A model generated the notes under the pieces. It saw only the letters and a list, made by a program, of their open reading frames with translations, searched no databases and was not told where the DNA came from. From DASUBV01 sp036510065 (GTDB lineage Bacteria > Actinomycetota > Actinomycetes > Streptosporangiales > Streptosporangiaceae), in the NCBI GenBank assembly GCA_036510065.1, contig DATCEO010000210.1, positions 1-64,000 on the forward strand: a stretch of 64,000 nt of DNA, read 5' to 3'. Shown piece after piece: positions 52,072 through 59,530 of the stretch; positions within the stretch are counted from its first letter, which is position 1, and every line of letters begins with the position of its first letter. Position numbers and translations under genes: made by a program.

Positions 52072-52111
52072 ATGTCCCCTGAGTAGCGCTCTGGGGTTAC
52101 CAACGGGACAT
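52072..52111. repeat. Inverted repeat (atgtccc ... gggacat)
   Basis: ATGTCCC (52072-52078) and GGGACAT (52105-52111) enclose 26 bases with an inner cccc/gggg pair. It may be a leftover transposon end pair or a stem-loop; no transposase gene is present. Confidence 0.4.
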
Positions 52112-52153
52112 TCTCGATGGCAAGGCCGCCGCCGGGCGCGCGGACAGACGGGG

Positions 52154-52396
52154 CTAGCTCCAGGTGCGGCGGGCCGGAGGTCGCTGAGCGCCGGTCGCGC
52201 GGCCGCGGGGCGGCCCGGCGGCCGGGTGCGTTCCGGCCAGGGCGGTGATCCGGCCGACCATGGCCTGACCGCCCCGAGCCAGGAGGGTAGCGCGCCGGTG
52301 CCGGGGTCCGGGCCCGGATTCGGGAGCTGCCCGTAACGGAGCCGGCTCGGAGGGCGCGTCAAAATTGGCGTCGTCGGACACCCAGGCAAGACCCAT
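52154..52396 (-). CDS. Possible small protein, no family recognised
   Basis: 80 codons from ATG 52396, which has GGGGGGAG 6 nt before it. The reading is Pro/Ala/Arg-rich (DAPSEPAPLRAAPESG), with no motif, signal or membrane segment, and it may be spurious. Its strongest support is the ribosome site. Confidence 0.3.
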   Translation of the reverse strand: MGLAWVSDDANFDAPSEPAPLRAAPESGPGPRHRRATLLARGGQAMVGRITALAGTHPAAGPPRGRATGAQRPPARRTWS

Positions 52397-52607
52397 CCCG
52401 CTCCCCCCACCACGCCGGCCGGCAGCAACCGCGCGTGGCTAGTACTCCCCAACAGGGGATCGTTGCACGTCACCACGGTGGTGTCCAGGGATTCGGCCAG
52501 GCCCGCGGCCCCGTGTCGGCCGCATCCACGCGCGCCCGCCGGTAACCCGCCACGGGATCGCCGGAAACAACCGGATACCCCCGGTTTGGGTGTGGAAAGA
52601 TGAACCC

Positions 52608-53003
52608 GTGAAGTTCTTGCTCCGCGTTCTGATCGCCGCGGCCGCGCTGGGCGTCGCCACGGCCGTGGTGCCCGGCATCGAGCTGCGCACGGGCAGCACC
52701 GTGTCGAAGGTCCTGACGCTGATCGTGGTGGCGCTGATCGTCGGCCTGGTGAACGCGGTCATCAAGCCGATCGTGAAGATCATCGGCTGCCTCTTCTACC
52801 TGCTGACCCTCGGCCTGATCGGGCTGGTGGTGAACGGGCTGCTGCTCTGGCTGAGCAGCTGGGTGGCCGGCAAGCTCAAGCTTCCGTTCCATATCACCGG
52901 CTTCTGGCCGGCCTTCTGGGGCGCCATCATCATCGGCGTCGTCGGCTGGCTGCTGAACCTGATCTTGGACAATCGTGACCGCGGCCGGGCGGACGCGAGC
53001 TAG
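52608..53003 (+). CDS. Four-helix membrane protein of the mycobacterial phage-holin-like family
   Basis: 131 residues, four predicted membrane helices: FLLRVLIAAAALGVATAVV, LTLIVVALIVGLVNAVIKPI, LLTLGLIGLVVNGLLLWLSS and FWGAIIIGVVGWLLNLIL. NAVIKPIVKI and LTLGLIGLVVNGL match the phage-holin superfamily IV (YvlD-like) membrane proteins, which are chromosomal and not from a phage. GTG 52608 follows GGAAAG. Role unknown. Confidence 0.85.
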   Translation: MKFLLRVLIAAAALGVATAVVPGIELRTGSTVSKVLTLIVVALIVGLVNAVIKPIVKIIGCLFYLLTLGLIGLVVNGLLLWLSSWVAGKLKLPFHITGFWPAFWGAIIIGVVGWLLNLILDNRDRGRADAS

Positions 53004-53072
53004 GCACCAGCCGCGTGGCGGGGGCGCCTCCGCGGGCGCCGGGGCCCTAGGGTTCCGGTGACGGAGGTGCCG

Positions 53073-54347
53073 ATGTCCCAGGCCGACTCGCCGCCAGTAA
53101 CCCCGGCCGCCCGAGCAAACCCAGCCAGCCCAGCCACCTCGGCAACCCCTGGCACGGCGCGCTGGGCCGTCGCGGACCTGTTCTCCGGCGCCGGGGGCAT
53201 GAGCTATGGCTTCCACGCCCATCCCGACTTCCAGGTCACCGGGGCCGTCGACGCGCAGCTCGGTAAGCCCAGCTCAGGTCCGGGCGCGCTGGGCTGCAAC
53301 GTGAGCTACCTGGCCAACGTGGGCCTGCGGCCGGTCGAGGCCGACCTGGCCGCGAGCGACCCGGCGGCCGTCTGCGCGGCGCTGGGCCTGGCTGCCGGAG
53401 ACGTGACCGTCCTGGCGGCCTGCCCGCCGTGCACGGGGTTCAGCCGCACGATGGCACGCAACCACCTGCGCGACGATCACCGCAACAGCCTGGTCCGCCG
53501 GGTCGGCCAGTTCGTCGAGATCCTGCGCCCGGACATCGTGCTGCTGGAGAACGCGCGCGAGCTGGTGATGGGCCGGTTTTCCGGGCACCTGAGCGGCCTC
53601 CTGGCCGACCTGGCTGACCTGGGCTACACCGCGTCCGCGGCCACCCATATCCTGGACCGCTTCGGCCTGCCGCAGCGCCGCGAGCGGGCCCTGGTGGTGG
53701 CGGCCCGGCGCTCGCTGCCGCCCCGCGACCTGGCCGACCTGTGGGCCGGGTGGCGCGTCAGCCCCAAGGCGACCCACGTCCGGCGGGTGATCTGGGAGCT
53801 GCCCCCGGTCCGGGCCGGAGCGGCCGATCCGGCCGACGACCTGCATGTCTCCCCGGCGCTCAGCGCTGCGGCCAACCGCAGCCGCCTGGCCGCCCTGCCG
53901 CACGACGGAGGCAGCTGGGCCGACCTGATCGGGCATCCGGAGGCCGGCTCGCTGCTGACGCCCGCGATGCGGCGCCGGGCCGCCGCCGGAGACCTCGGCA
54001 GTCATCCCGATGTGTATGGGCGGCTGTGGTGGGACCGGCCTGCGGTGACGATCAAGCGGGAGTGCGGCCACATCGGCAACGGCCGCTACGCCCATCCGGA
54101 GCAGGACCGGCTGTGCACCGTCCGGGAGATGTCCATCCTGCAGGGCTTCCCGGGCGGCTACCGGTTCGCCGGCTCGCTGTCCAACATGTACCGGCACATC
54201 GGCGACGCGGTGCCGCCGCTCATCAGCTACCAGCTGGCCGCCGCGTGCCGGTGGATGCTGACCGGCCAGCGGCCCGGCCCGGCGGACCTGCTGCTGCCCG
54301 GCTGTCACCTGACCGACGCGGACCTGGAGGCAATCCCGCGCGGTTGA
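53073..54347 (+). CDS. Orphan DNA cytosine-5 methyltransferase
   Basis: 424 residues. Motifs in order: I (ADLFSGAGGMSYGFH), IV (ACPPCTGFS with catalytic C120, Thr in place of the usual Gln), VI (ENAREL instead of ENVxxL), VIII (QRRERALVV), IX (RPAVTIKRECGHIG) and X (GDAVPP). The target-recognition region between VIII and IX is short. ATG 53073 has GGAGG 5 nt before it, better than GTG 53058. No restriction enzyme or vsr gene is near, so it is likely solitary; recognition site unknown. Confidence 0.88.
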   Translation: MSQADSPPVTPAARANPASPATSATPGTARWAVADLFSGAGGMSYGFHAHPDFQVTGAVDAQLGKPSSGPGALGCNVSYLANVGLRPVEADLAASDPAAVCAALGLAAGDVTVLAACPPCTGFSRTMARNHLRDDHRNSLVRRVGQFVEILRPDIVLLENARELVMGRFSGHLSGLLADLADLGYTASAATHILDRFGLPQRRERALVVAARRSLPPRDLADLWAGWRVSPKATHVRRVIWELPPVRAGAADPADDLHVSPALSAAANRSRLAALPHDGGSWADLIGHPEAGSLLTPAMRRRAAAGDLGSHPDVYGRLWWDRPAVTIKRECGHIGNGRYAHPEQDRLCTVREMSILQGFPGGYRFAGSLSNMYRHIGDAVPPLISYQLAAACRWMLTGQRPGPADLLLPGCHLTDADLEAIPRG

Positions 54348-54365
54348 CGGGCACGTTGCCCGAGC

Positions 54366-54380
54366 TGCAACTGCGTTGCA
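54366..54380. promoter_or_regulatory. Palindrome before the TPR gene
   Basis: TGCAAC-tgc-GTTGCA, perfect 6-bp arms, 157 bp upstream of the next start and 19 bp after the methyltransferase stop. Possible operator. Confidence 0.35.
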
Positions 54381-54536
54381 ATAGGTCATCACAATTACGC
54401 CTGCGGAACCAGCCGATTCCCGTCTTACCCTGGGACAAGTGGCCGTAAGGTGGGATCTCCACAGGCCAGCCCGCCGGCGCGCCGCGCCCGCGGAGGAACG
54501 ACGAGATGTGAGCCATAGCAGCAGGAGACTGCGGAG

Positions 54537-57083
54537 ATGCCGGTTCAGCAGCACGGTCCCCCTCCCACGGTGAGCTGGCCGGTCCAGTCGGGGCCGGTGC
54601 CCCCGCTCGCGACCTTCTACTGTCCAAGGCCCGAGACCGGCTTCGGAGCCGTGGCCGGGCTGTCGCCTGAGCAGCAGACCCCGCTGATCCGGGCGGAGGA
54701 GAGCGGCAGCTACGTGCTCACCGGGCCGGGCGGCACGGGCAAGTCCCAGCTCGCGGCCGCCTACGCGCGGTCCCTGTGGCAGTCGCACGATATCGAGCTG
54801 CTGGTCTGGATGACCGCCTCCAGCCGGGCGGCGATACTCGCCGGCTACGCGCAGGCCTTCGCCCAGACCAGCCTCGCGCCCGGCGGCCCGGCGGCCGCCG
54901 GGCCGGGCGGCTCGATCCTGCCGGCCAGCAGTGCCCTGCCCTACGGCGGGCCGGCCGGGCCCGGCCGGGCGGGGCCCGGCGGCTACGGCTCGGGCGAGGA
55001 CCAGGAGGAGATCGCGCACCTGTTCCTGCGCTGGCTGGCCGAGAGCACGCGGTCCTGGCTCGTCGTGCTGGACGACCTGGCCGATCCCGCCGACCTGGCC
55101 GACCTGTGGCCCCGCGGCGCCATGGGCCGCGCCGTCCTGACCACTCGCCTGCTGCCGGCCTCGATCGCGCCGCCGGGGCAGCACGCCAAGCTCATCCAGA
55201 TCGGCCCCTTCAGCAGGCGCGAGGCCCTGGCGTTCCTGACCACCCGGCTGTACGAGGACACCGCGCAGCGCAACGGCGCACTCGACCTGGCCGAGGCCCT
55301 GGGCTGCCTCCCGATCGCCCTGGCCCAGGCGGCGGCCCTGGTTGCCGACACCCACATCGACTGCCGCGAGTACCGCGTCCAGTTTGCTGAGCGCCAGCAG
55401 GCCATGGGCATCGGCCCGGACAGCGGCCACGCAGCCACGGTGGCGGTGACCTGGTCATTAGCTCTTGACCGGACGGACCAGGTGCTGCCATCCGCCCTGG
55501 CCCGCCCGATCCTGGCCATGCTGTCCATGCTGGATCCCAACGGCATCCCGGCCGCCGTGCTGACCAGCAAGGCCGCGCGGGAGTACATCGGCAGCTACAG
55601 CCCGGACCGCTCGCCCGCCACCGACCAGCAGGTGCGCGGGGTCCTGACCAGCCTGGCGCAGGTGGGGCTGCTCGCCATCGACCCGTCCAGCGCGATCCGG
55701 ACCGTGTACGTGCACGCCCTGGTGCAGGCCTGCGTCCGGCAGGTGCTGCCCGCCCCGGTCCGCGGCCAGGCCGCCAACGCGGCCGCCGAGGCGGTGCTCG
55801 AGGCGTGGCCGGACCGGGGCGCCGGGCCCGACCTGGACCAGGCGCTGCGCGACAGCACGGCCGTCCTGAGCCAGGCCGCCCGCGAGCTCATGTGGTCGCC
55901 AGAGGCGCATCCCGTGCTGCTGCGCGCCGGGCACAGCCTGGACGCAGCCCGGCTCAGCGGGCCCGCCATCGCCTACTGGGACGCGATGATCGAGCAGAGC
56001 GGCCGCCCGGAAGAAGGCGGCGGCGAGCAGACCCTGGGCTTGATGCAGCTGCTCGCCTCGGCCTACGAGGCCGCCGACCGGATTGACCTGGCCATCGATG
56101 TGCTGACCGAATCGCTCGCCCAGCGCGAGGAGGCGGTGGGGCCCGGCCACCCCGAGACGCTCACCGCCCGCGGCCAGCTGGCCCGCATGTGCCTGGCGGC
56201 CGGCCGGCTAGGCGAGGCCATCCCGCTGTACGAGCGCACCCTGGCCGGCCGGGAATGGGTCCTCGGGCCCGACCATCCCGACACGCTCACCGCCCGCAGT
56301 GACCTGGCCGCCGCCTACCGCTCGGCCGGGCAGCTCGAGGATGCCATCACCGTCTTCCGGCGCACGCTGGTCGACCAGGAGCTGATCCTGGGCGAGGATC
56401 ACCCGACCACGGTCGCCACGCGCGCCAGCCTCGCCTCGGCGCTGCACTCGGCCGGGCGGATGCAGGACGCCATCCCGCTCTACGTCCAGACGCTGACCGA
56501 CCGGGAACGCGTCCTCGGGCCCGACCATCCCGACACGCTCACCGCACGCGGCAACCTGGCCTACGCCTACCGGTCGATCAACAAGCTCAAGGACGCGATC
56601 CCGCTGTACGCCAAGACGCTGACCGACCGGGAGCGGGTCCTCGGGCAGGATCACCCCGACACCATCACCTCGCGGGCCAACCTCGCGGCGGCGTACTACA
56701 CGGCCCGCAAGCTCAAGGACGCCATCCCGCTCTATGAGCGGACCCTCGCCGACCGCGAGCGCGTCCAGGGTCCCGATCACCCGGATACCCTCACCGCGCG
56801 CGGCAACCTGGCCTCGGCCTACCACTCGTCCGGACGGCTGGTCGTGGCGACCGAGCTGTATGAGACCACCCTGGCGGACTACGAGCGCGTGCTCGGGCCG
56901 CATCACGAGAACACGCTGACCTCCCGGGCCAACCTGGCCCTGGCCTACCACGCGGCGCGACGGTCGACCGACGCCATCGCCATGTTCCGGCGCACGCTCA
57001 ACGACTGCGAGCAGTCGCTGCCGCCCGACCATCCGCTGACCCAGTCGGTCCGGGAGAGCCTGGAGACGGCCAGCCGCTCCTGA
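54537..57083 (+). CDS. P-loop NTPase (NB-ARC-like) with seven TPR repeats
   Basis: 848 residues. Walker A GPGGTGKSQLAAAYA (about 63-77), Walker B-like SWLVVLDDLAD; a winged-helix-like segment follows, then a helical linker and seven 42-residue TPR repeats from about residue 531 to 824 (pattern ERVLGPDHPDTLTARGNLA). Such STAND-type proteins oligomerise on ligand binding to signal or to regulate transcription. No N-terminal effector domain (DNA-binding, protease or TIR) is visible, unlike AfsR. ATG 54537 has AGGAG at 9 nt. Confidence 0.88.
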   Translation: MPVQQHGPPPTVSWPVQSGPVPPLATFYCPRPETGFGAVAGLSPEQQTPLIRAEESGSYVLTGPGGTGKSQLAAAYARSLWQSHDIELLVWMTASSRAAILAGYAQAFAQTSLAPGGPAAAGPGGSILPASSALPYGGPAGPGRAGPGGYGSGEDQEEIAHLFLRWLAESTRSWLVVLDDLADPADLADLWPRGAMGRAVLTTRLLPASIAPPGQHAKLIQIGPFSRREALAFLTTRLYEDTAQRNGALDLAEALGCLPIALAQAAALVADTHIDCREYRVQFAERQQAMGIGPDSGHAATVAVTWSLALDRTDQVLPSALARPILAMLSMLDPNGIPAAVLTSKAAREYIGSYSPDRSPATDQQVRGVLTSLAQVGLLAIDPSSAIRTVYVHALVQACVRQVLPAPVRGQAANAAAEAVLEAWPDRGAGPDLDQALRDSTAVLSQAARELMWSPEAHPVLLRAGHSLDAARLSGPAIAYWDAMIEQSGRPEEGGGEQTLGLMQLLASAYEAADRIDLAIDVLTESLAQREEAVGPGHPETLTARGQLARMCLAAGRLGEAIPLYERTLAGREWVLGPDHPDTLTARSDLAAAYRSAGQLEDAITVFRRTLVDQELILGEDHPTTVATRASLASALHSAGRMQDAIPLYVQTLTDRERVLGPDHPDTLTARGNLAYAYRSINKLKDAIPLYAKTLTDRERVLGQDHPDTITSRANLAAAYYTARKLKDAIPLYERTLADRERVQGPDHPDTLTARGNLASAYHSSGRLVVATELYETTLADYERVLGPHHENTLTSRANLALAYHAARRSTDAIAMFRRTLNDCEQSLPPDHPLTQSVRESLETASRS
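56127..57008 (+). repeat. Seven 126-bp coding repeats (TPR)
   Basis: Seven in-frame 42-codon units; copies 4 to 6 are the most alike. They encode the kinesin-light-chain type TPR motif with the GPDHPDTLTAR turn. Similarity at DNA level suggests past unit duplication. Confidence 0.85.
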
Positions 57084-57097
57084 CCCCGCGGAGCGGT

Positions 57098-57103
57098 TAT
57101 GCT
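57098..57103 (+). promoter_or_regulatory. -10 box of the trpS leader transcript
   Basis: TATGCT ends 6 nt before the leader-peptide ATG 57110. The leader has GGAGG only 1 nt from its ATG, too close for ribosome binding, so a leaderless start at 57110 is the better reading. Confidence 0.5.
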
Positions 57104-57109
57104 GGAGGC

Positions 57110-57151
57110 ATGCCACGACGTACCGGCTCATGCTGGTGGCGGCCGCAGTAG
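57110..57151 (+). CDS. Tryptophan leader peptide
   Basis: 13 codons encoding MPRRTGSCWWRPQ and a TAG stop. Trp8-Trp9... the two Trp codons are at 57134-57139, immediately before the first hairpin. The peptide lies 110 bp before trpS and has no other likely role than sensing charged tRNA-Trp by ribosome stalling. This is a classical trp-type leader, too short for ordinary gene finders. Confidence 0.75.
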   Translation: MPRRTGSCWWRPQ

Positions 57152-57204
57152 GCGGCCGCCAGTCTTGTGCTGACGACGGCACGCCTCCGGGCGGCCGTCG
57201 TTTT
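57137..57204 (+). promoter_or_regulatory. trpS transcription attenuator
   Basis: Hairpin 1: TGGCGGCCGC (57137-57146) with GCGGCCGCCA (57152-57161), loop AGTAG; its left arm begins at the second Trp codon and its loop holds the leader stop. Antiterminator: CGGCCGCC (57153-57160) can pair with GGCGGCCG (57190-57197). Terminator: ACGACGGC+CGCC (57173-57185) with GGCG+GCCGTCGT (57190-57201), loop TCCG, then TTTT. The middle pairing excludes both others. Stalling at the Trp codons would free 57153-57160 for the antiterminator and allow trpS transcription. Confidence 0.8.
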
Positions 57205-57205
57205 G
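57173..57205 (+). terminator. Intrinsic terminator of the attenuator
   Basis: A 12-bp stem with one bulged A (57173-57185 with 57190-57201), tetraloop TCCG, followed by TTTTGCTT. One of the few in this window with a real T-tract. Confidence 0.8.
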
Positions 57206-57261
57206 CTTGCGCGGACTAGACCGCCCGGGGGCTGACCCACCCAAGCTCCAGGAGGTCTCCC

Positions 57262-58365
57262 ATGTCCGCTCCCACCACTTCCCCTGCCACCGCCACCGCC
57301 GCCAGCACGGCATCCGACTCCCTGCTCGCCAGCCAGCGCCGAAGTTCCGAGCTCGAGGCCGCGATCGCCCGCGACCCGGCGGCCTTCCGGGTCCTCACCG
57401 GCGACCGGCCCACCGGCTCGCTGCACATCGGCCACTACTTCGGCACGCTGCGCAACCGGGTGCGCCTGCAGGACGCCGGGGTCGAGCTCCTGGTGCTCAT
57501 CGCCGACTACCAGGCCCTCACCGACCGGACCGCCTCAGCCCAGCTGCCCCGCGATGTCCTCGGCCAGGTCGCCGACTACCTCGCGGTCGGCATCGACCCG
57601 GCCCGGGCCACGATCTTCGCGCACAGCCAGGTCGAGGCGCTCAACCAGCTCCTGCTGCCCTTCCTCAGCCTGGTCAGCGTGGCCGAGGTGGGCCGCAATC
57701 CGACGGTCAAGGACGAGATGACGGCGGCGGGCTCGGCCGGGATGACGGCGCTCATGTTCAGCTATCCGGTGCATCAGGCGGCCGACATCCTGTTCTGCCA
57801 GGCCAACCTGGTGCCCGTCGGCCAGGACCAGCTCCCGCATGTGGAGCTGACCAGGTCCATCGCGCGCCGGTTCAACGAGCGGTACAGCCCGGGCCGGCCG
57901 TACTTTCCCGAGCCCGCCGCGCTGCTCAGCACGGCTCCGCTGCTGCTCGGGATGGACGGCGCGAAGATGGGCAAGAGCCGCGGCAACGCCATCCCGATCC
58001 GGGCCACGGCCGACGAGACCGCCCGGCTCATCGCGGCGGCGCGAACCGATGCCGGGCGGGTGATCAGCTATGAGCCCCTGCGCCGCCCCGAGGTCGCCAA
58101 CCTGCTGCTCCTCGCGGCACTCTGCCGGGACTCCTCGCCCGGCGAGCTGGCCAGCCAGATCGGCGACGGCGGAGCCGCCGCGCTCAAGGCGGTGGTGACC
58201 GACGCCGTTAACGAGCGTTTTGCCCCGATCAGGAGCCGCCGGGCCGAGCTGGCCCGCGACCCCGGCTACCTGCGGGCCGTGCTGACCGAGGGAAACCGCC
58301 GCGCCGCGGCCATCGCCGCGGGCACCCTGGCGGACGTGCGGACCCTCATGCACACGAGCTACTAA
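57262..58365 (+). CDS. trpS: Tryptophanyl-tRNA synthetase
   Basis: 367 residues, class I synthetase. HIGH is intact in SLHIGHYFG (about 53-61); KMSKS is KMGKS in GMDGAKMGKSRGN. AMP- and Trp-binding segments such as ADYQALTDR, LLPFLSLVS and PVGQDQLPHVELTR are in place. It charges tRNA-Trp. ATG 57262 has AGGAGG at 6 nt. It is controlled by the attenuator just upstream, so its own product signal (charged tRNA-Trp) would shut it off. A second trpS elsewhere is possible. Confidence 0.93.
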   Translation: MSAPTTSPATATAASTASDSLLASQRRSSELEAAIARDPAAFRVLTGDRPTGSLHIGHYFGTLRNRVRLQDAGVELLVLIADYQALTDRTASAQLPRDVLGQVADYLAVGIDPARATIFAHSQVEALNQLLLPFLSLVSVAEVGRNPTVKDEMTAAGSAGMTALMFSYPVHQAADILFCQANLVPVGQDQLPHVELTRSIARRFNERYSPGRPYFPEPAALLSTAPLLLGMDGAKMGKSRGNAIPIRATADETARLIAAARTDAGRVISYEPLRRPEVANLLLLAALCRDSSPGELASQIGDGGAAALKAVVTDAVNERFAPIRSRRAELARDPGYLRAVLTEGNRRAAAIAAGTLADVRTLMHTSY

Positions 58366-58507
58366 CCGCGGGGGCCGACCAATCCAGTGCCGACCAATAA
58401 CCTGGCGCCGAAGCTATCCTGCGAACGTACGCGAGATCGAGTTCCGGGCAGCGGCCTCTGGGCCGCGGGGAGGCTCGGCCCCTAGCGCGCGCAGGAAGGT
58501 GGCTCTC

Positions 58508-58834
58508 ATGGCGTCGGGCTCAGAGCCGGACGAGCTGACGCTCACTATTGCACGGCACCTGGAAGTCGACTGGCAGTACGTCTGCCGGGTCGAGGCGTGG
58601 GATAAGGGCCAGATCGCGACCGTCCGGGCGGCAGGCCGGCGGGCCGGGCGGCTGCTCGGTTACAAGATCGCGACCCGGCAGTCCGAGCCGGACGCGGAGG
58701 ACCGCGTGGTCGTCATCGTTGCCGTGCGCGAGCCGCCGAGCAAGGAAGATCACGAGCGCATGGAGGAACGGTCCCGGCTGCTCATGGACCGGGCCTTCTC
58801 CGACCTGATGCCACCACCGCACGACCTCGAGTAG
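58508..58834 (+). CDS. Uncharacterised small acidic protein
   Basis: 108 residues. The body reads LEVDWQYVCRVEAWDKGQIA, RRAGRLLGYKIATRQSEPDA and VVVIVAVREPPSKEDHERME; the fold is mixed alpha/beta. No family is recognised. ATG 58508 has GGAAGG 8 nt before it. It ends 42 bp before the convergent response-regulator gene and is not obviously linked to trpS. Confidence 0.7.
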   Translation: MASGSEPDELTLTIARHLEVDWQYVCRVEAWDKGQIATVRAAGRRAGRLLGYKIATRQSEPDAEDRVVVIVAVREPPSKEDHERMEERSRLLMDRAFSDLMPPPHDLE

Positions 58835-58876
58835 CCCCGCGACCTGGAGTAAGACCAGAAGTAACGGTCGCCGGGG

Positions 58877-59530
58877 TCAGGCCAGGCGGCGCTCAGTGGC
58901 CCACCGGGTGAGCTGATGGCGGGTCGAGAGCTGCAGCTTGCGCAGCACGGACGACACGTGGCTCTCCACGGTCTTGACCGAGATGAACAGCTCCCGCGCG
59001 ATCTCCTTGTAGGTGTAGCCGCGGGCGATGAGCCGCAGCACCTCCCGTTCCCGGGAGGTCAGCTGATCAAGTTCGGGATCGAAGGACGGCGCGGCGGCGC
59101 CCCCGGCCGGGGCGGCGGCGAAGGCGTCCAGGACGAACCCGGCCAGCCGGGGCGAGAAGACCGCGTCACCGGCCGCGATCCGGTGCACCGCGGCCACCAG
59201 GTCGGCGCCGGAGATCGTCTTAGTGACGTACCCCCGCGCGCCCGCCCGGACGACGGCGATCACGTCCTCAGGCGCATCGGAGGCCGACAGCGCGAGAAAG
59301 CGGACCTGCGGGTAAGCGGACTTGGTCGCGGTGACCACGTCCTGGCCGCCCCCGCCGGGCAGGTGAACATCGAGCAGGACGACGTCGGGGAGTAGCCGGG
59401 CGATCAGGTCGATCGCCGGCCGGACGTCACTCGCCTCGCCGATCACCTCGACCTGGTCGCCTAGCTCGGATCGCACGCCGGACCGGAACAGGCCGTGATC
59501 ATCGACGATGACGACCGTTGGCCCGCTCAT
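58877..59530 (-). CDS. NarL/LuxR-type response regulator
   Basis: 217 residues. Receiver domain with D54 as phosphoacceptor (VVLLDVHLPGG), D10/D11 acid pair and K103 in TKTIS; the LuxR HTH follows: LTSREREVLRLIARGYTYKE and FISVKTVESHVSSVLRKL. It is paired with the histidine kinase encoded just upstream; the start overlaps its stop by 4 bp. Confidence 0.92.
   Translation of the reverse strand: MSGPTVVIVDDHGLFRSGVRSELGDQVEVIGEASDVRPAIDLIARLLPDVVLLDVHLPGGGGQDVVTATKSAYPQVRFLALSASDAPEDVIAVVRAGARGYVTKTISGADLVAAVHRIAAGDAVFSPRLAGFVLDAFAAAPAGGAAAPSFDPELDQLTSREREVLRLIARGYTYKEIARELFISVKTVESHVSSVLRKLQLSTRHQLTRWATERRLA

Larger units (their letters stand above)
51991..52607. other. 617-bp region with one doubtful small gene and an inverted repeat
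   Basis: No confident gene. It holds the inverted repeat at 52072-52111 and the small frame at 52154-52396. Downstream to 52600 no further structure is seen except a short stretch before the membrane-protein start. Confidence 0.5.

Noticed and set aside
53274..55430. 718-codon minus-strand frame
   Set aside because: It is antisense to the C5 methyltransferase and TPR genes, both with clear motifs; the frame shows no family feature and reflects GC-rich codon bias.
54537..57083. FxsT-type partner of the FxSxx peptide system
   Set aside because: Far from the fxs genes and lacking the family's other features; it is a general STAND/TPR protein.
57098..57262. T-box riboswitch before trpS
   Set aside because: No stem I or T-box sequence is present; the leader peptide with tandem Trp codons explains the structure.
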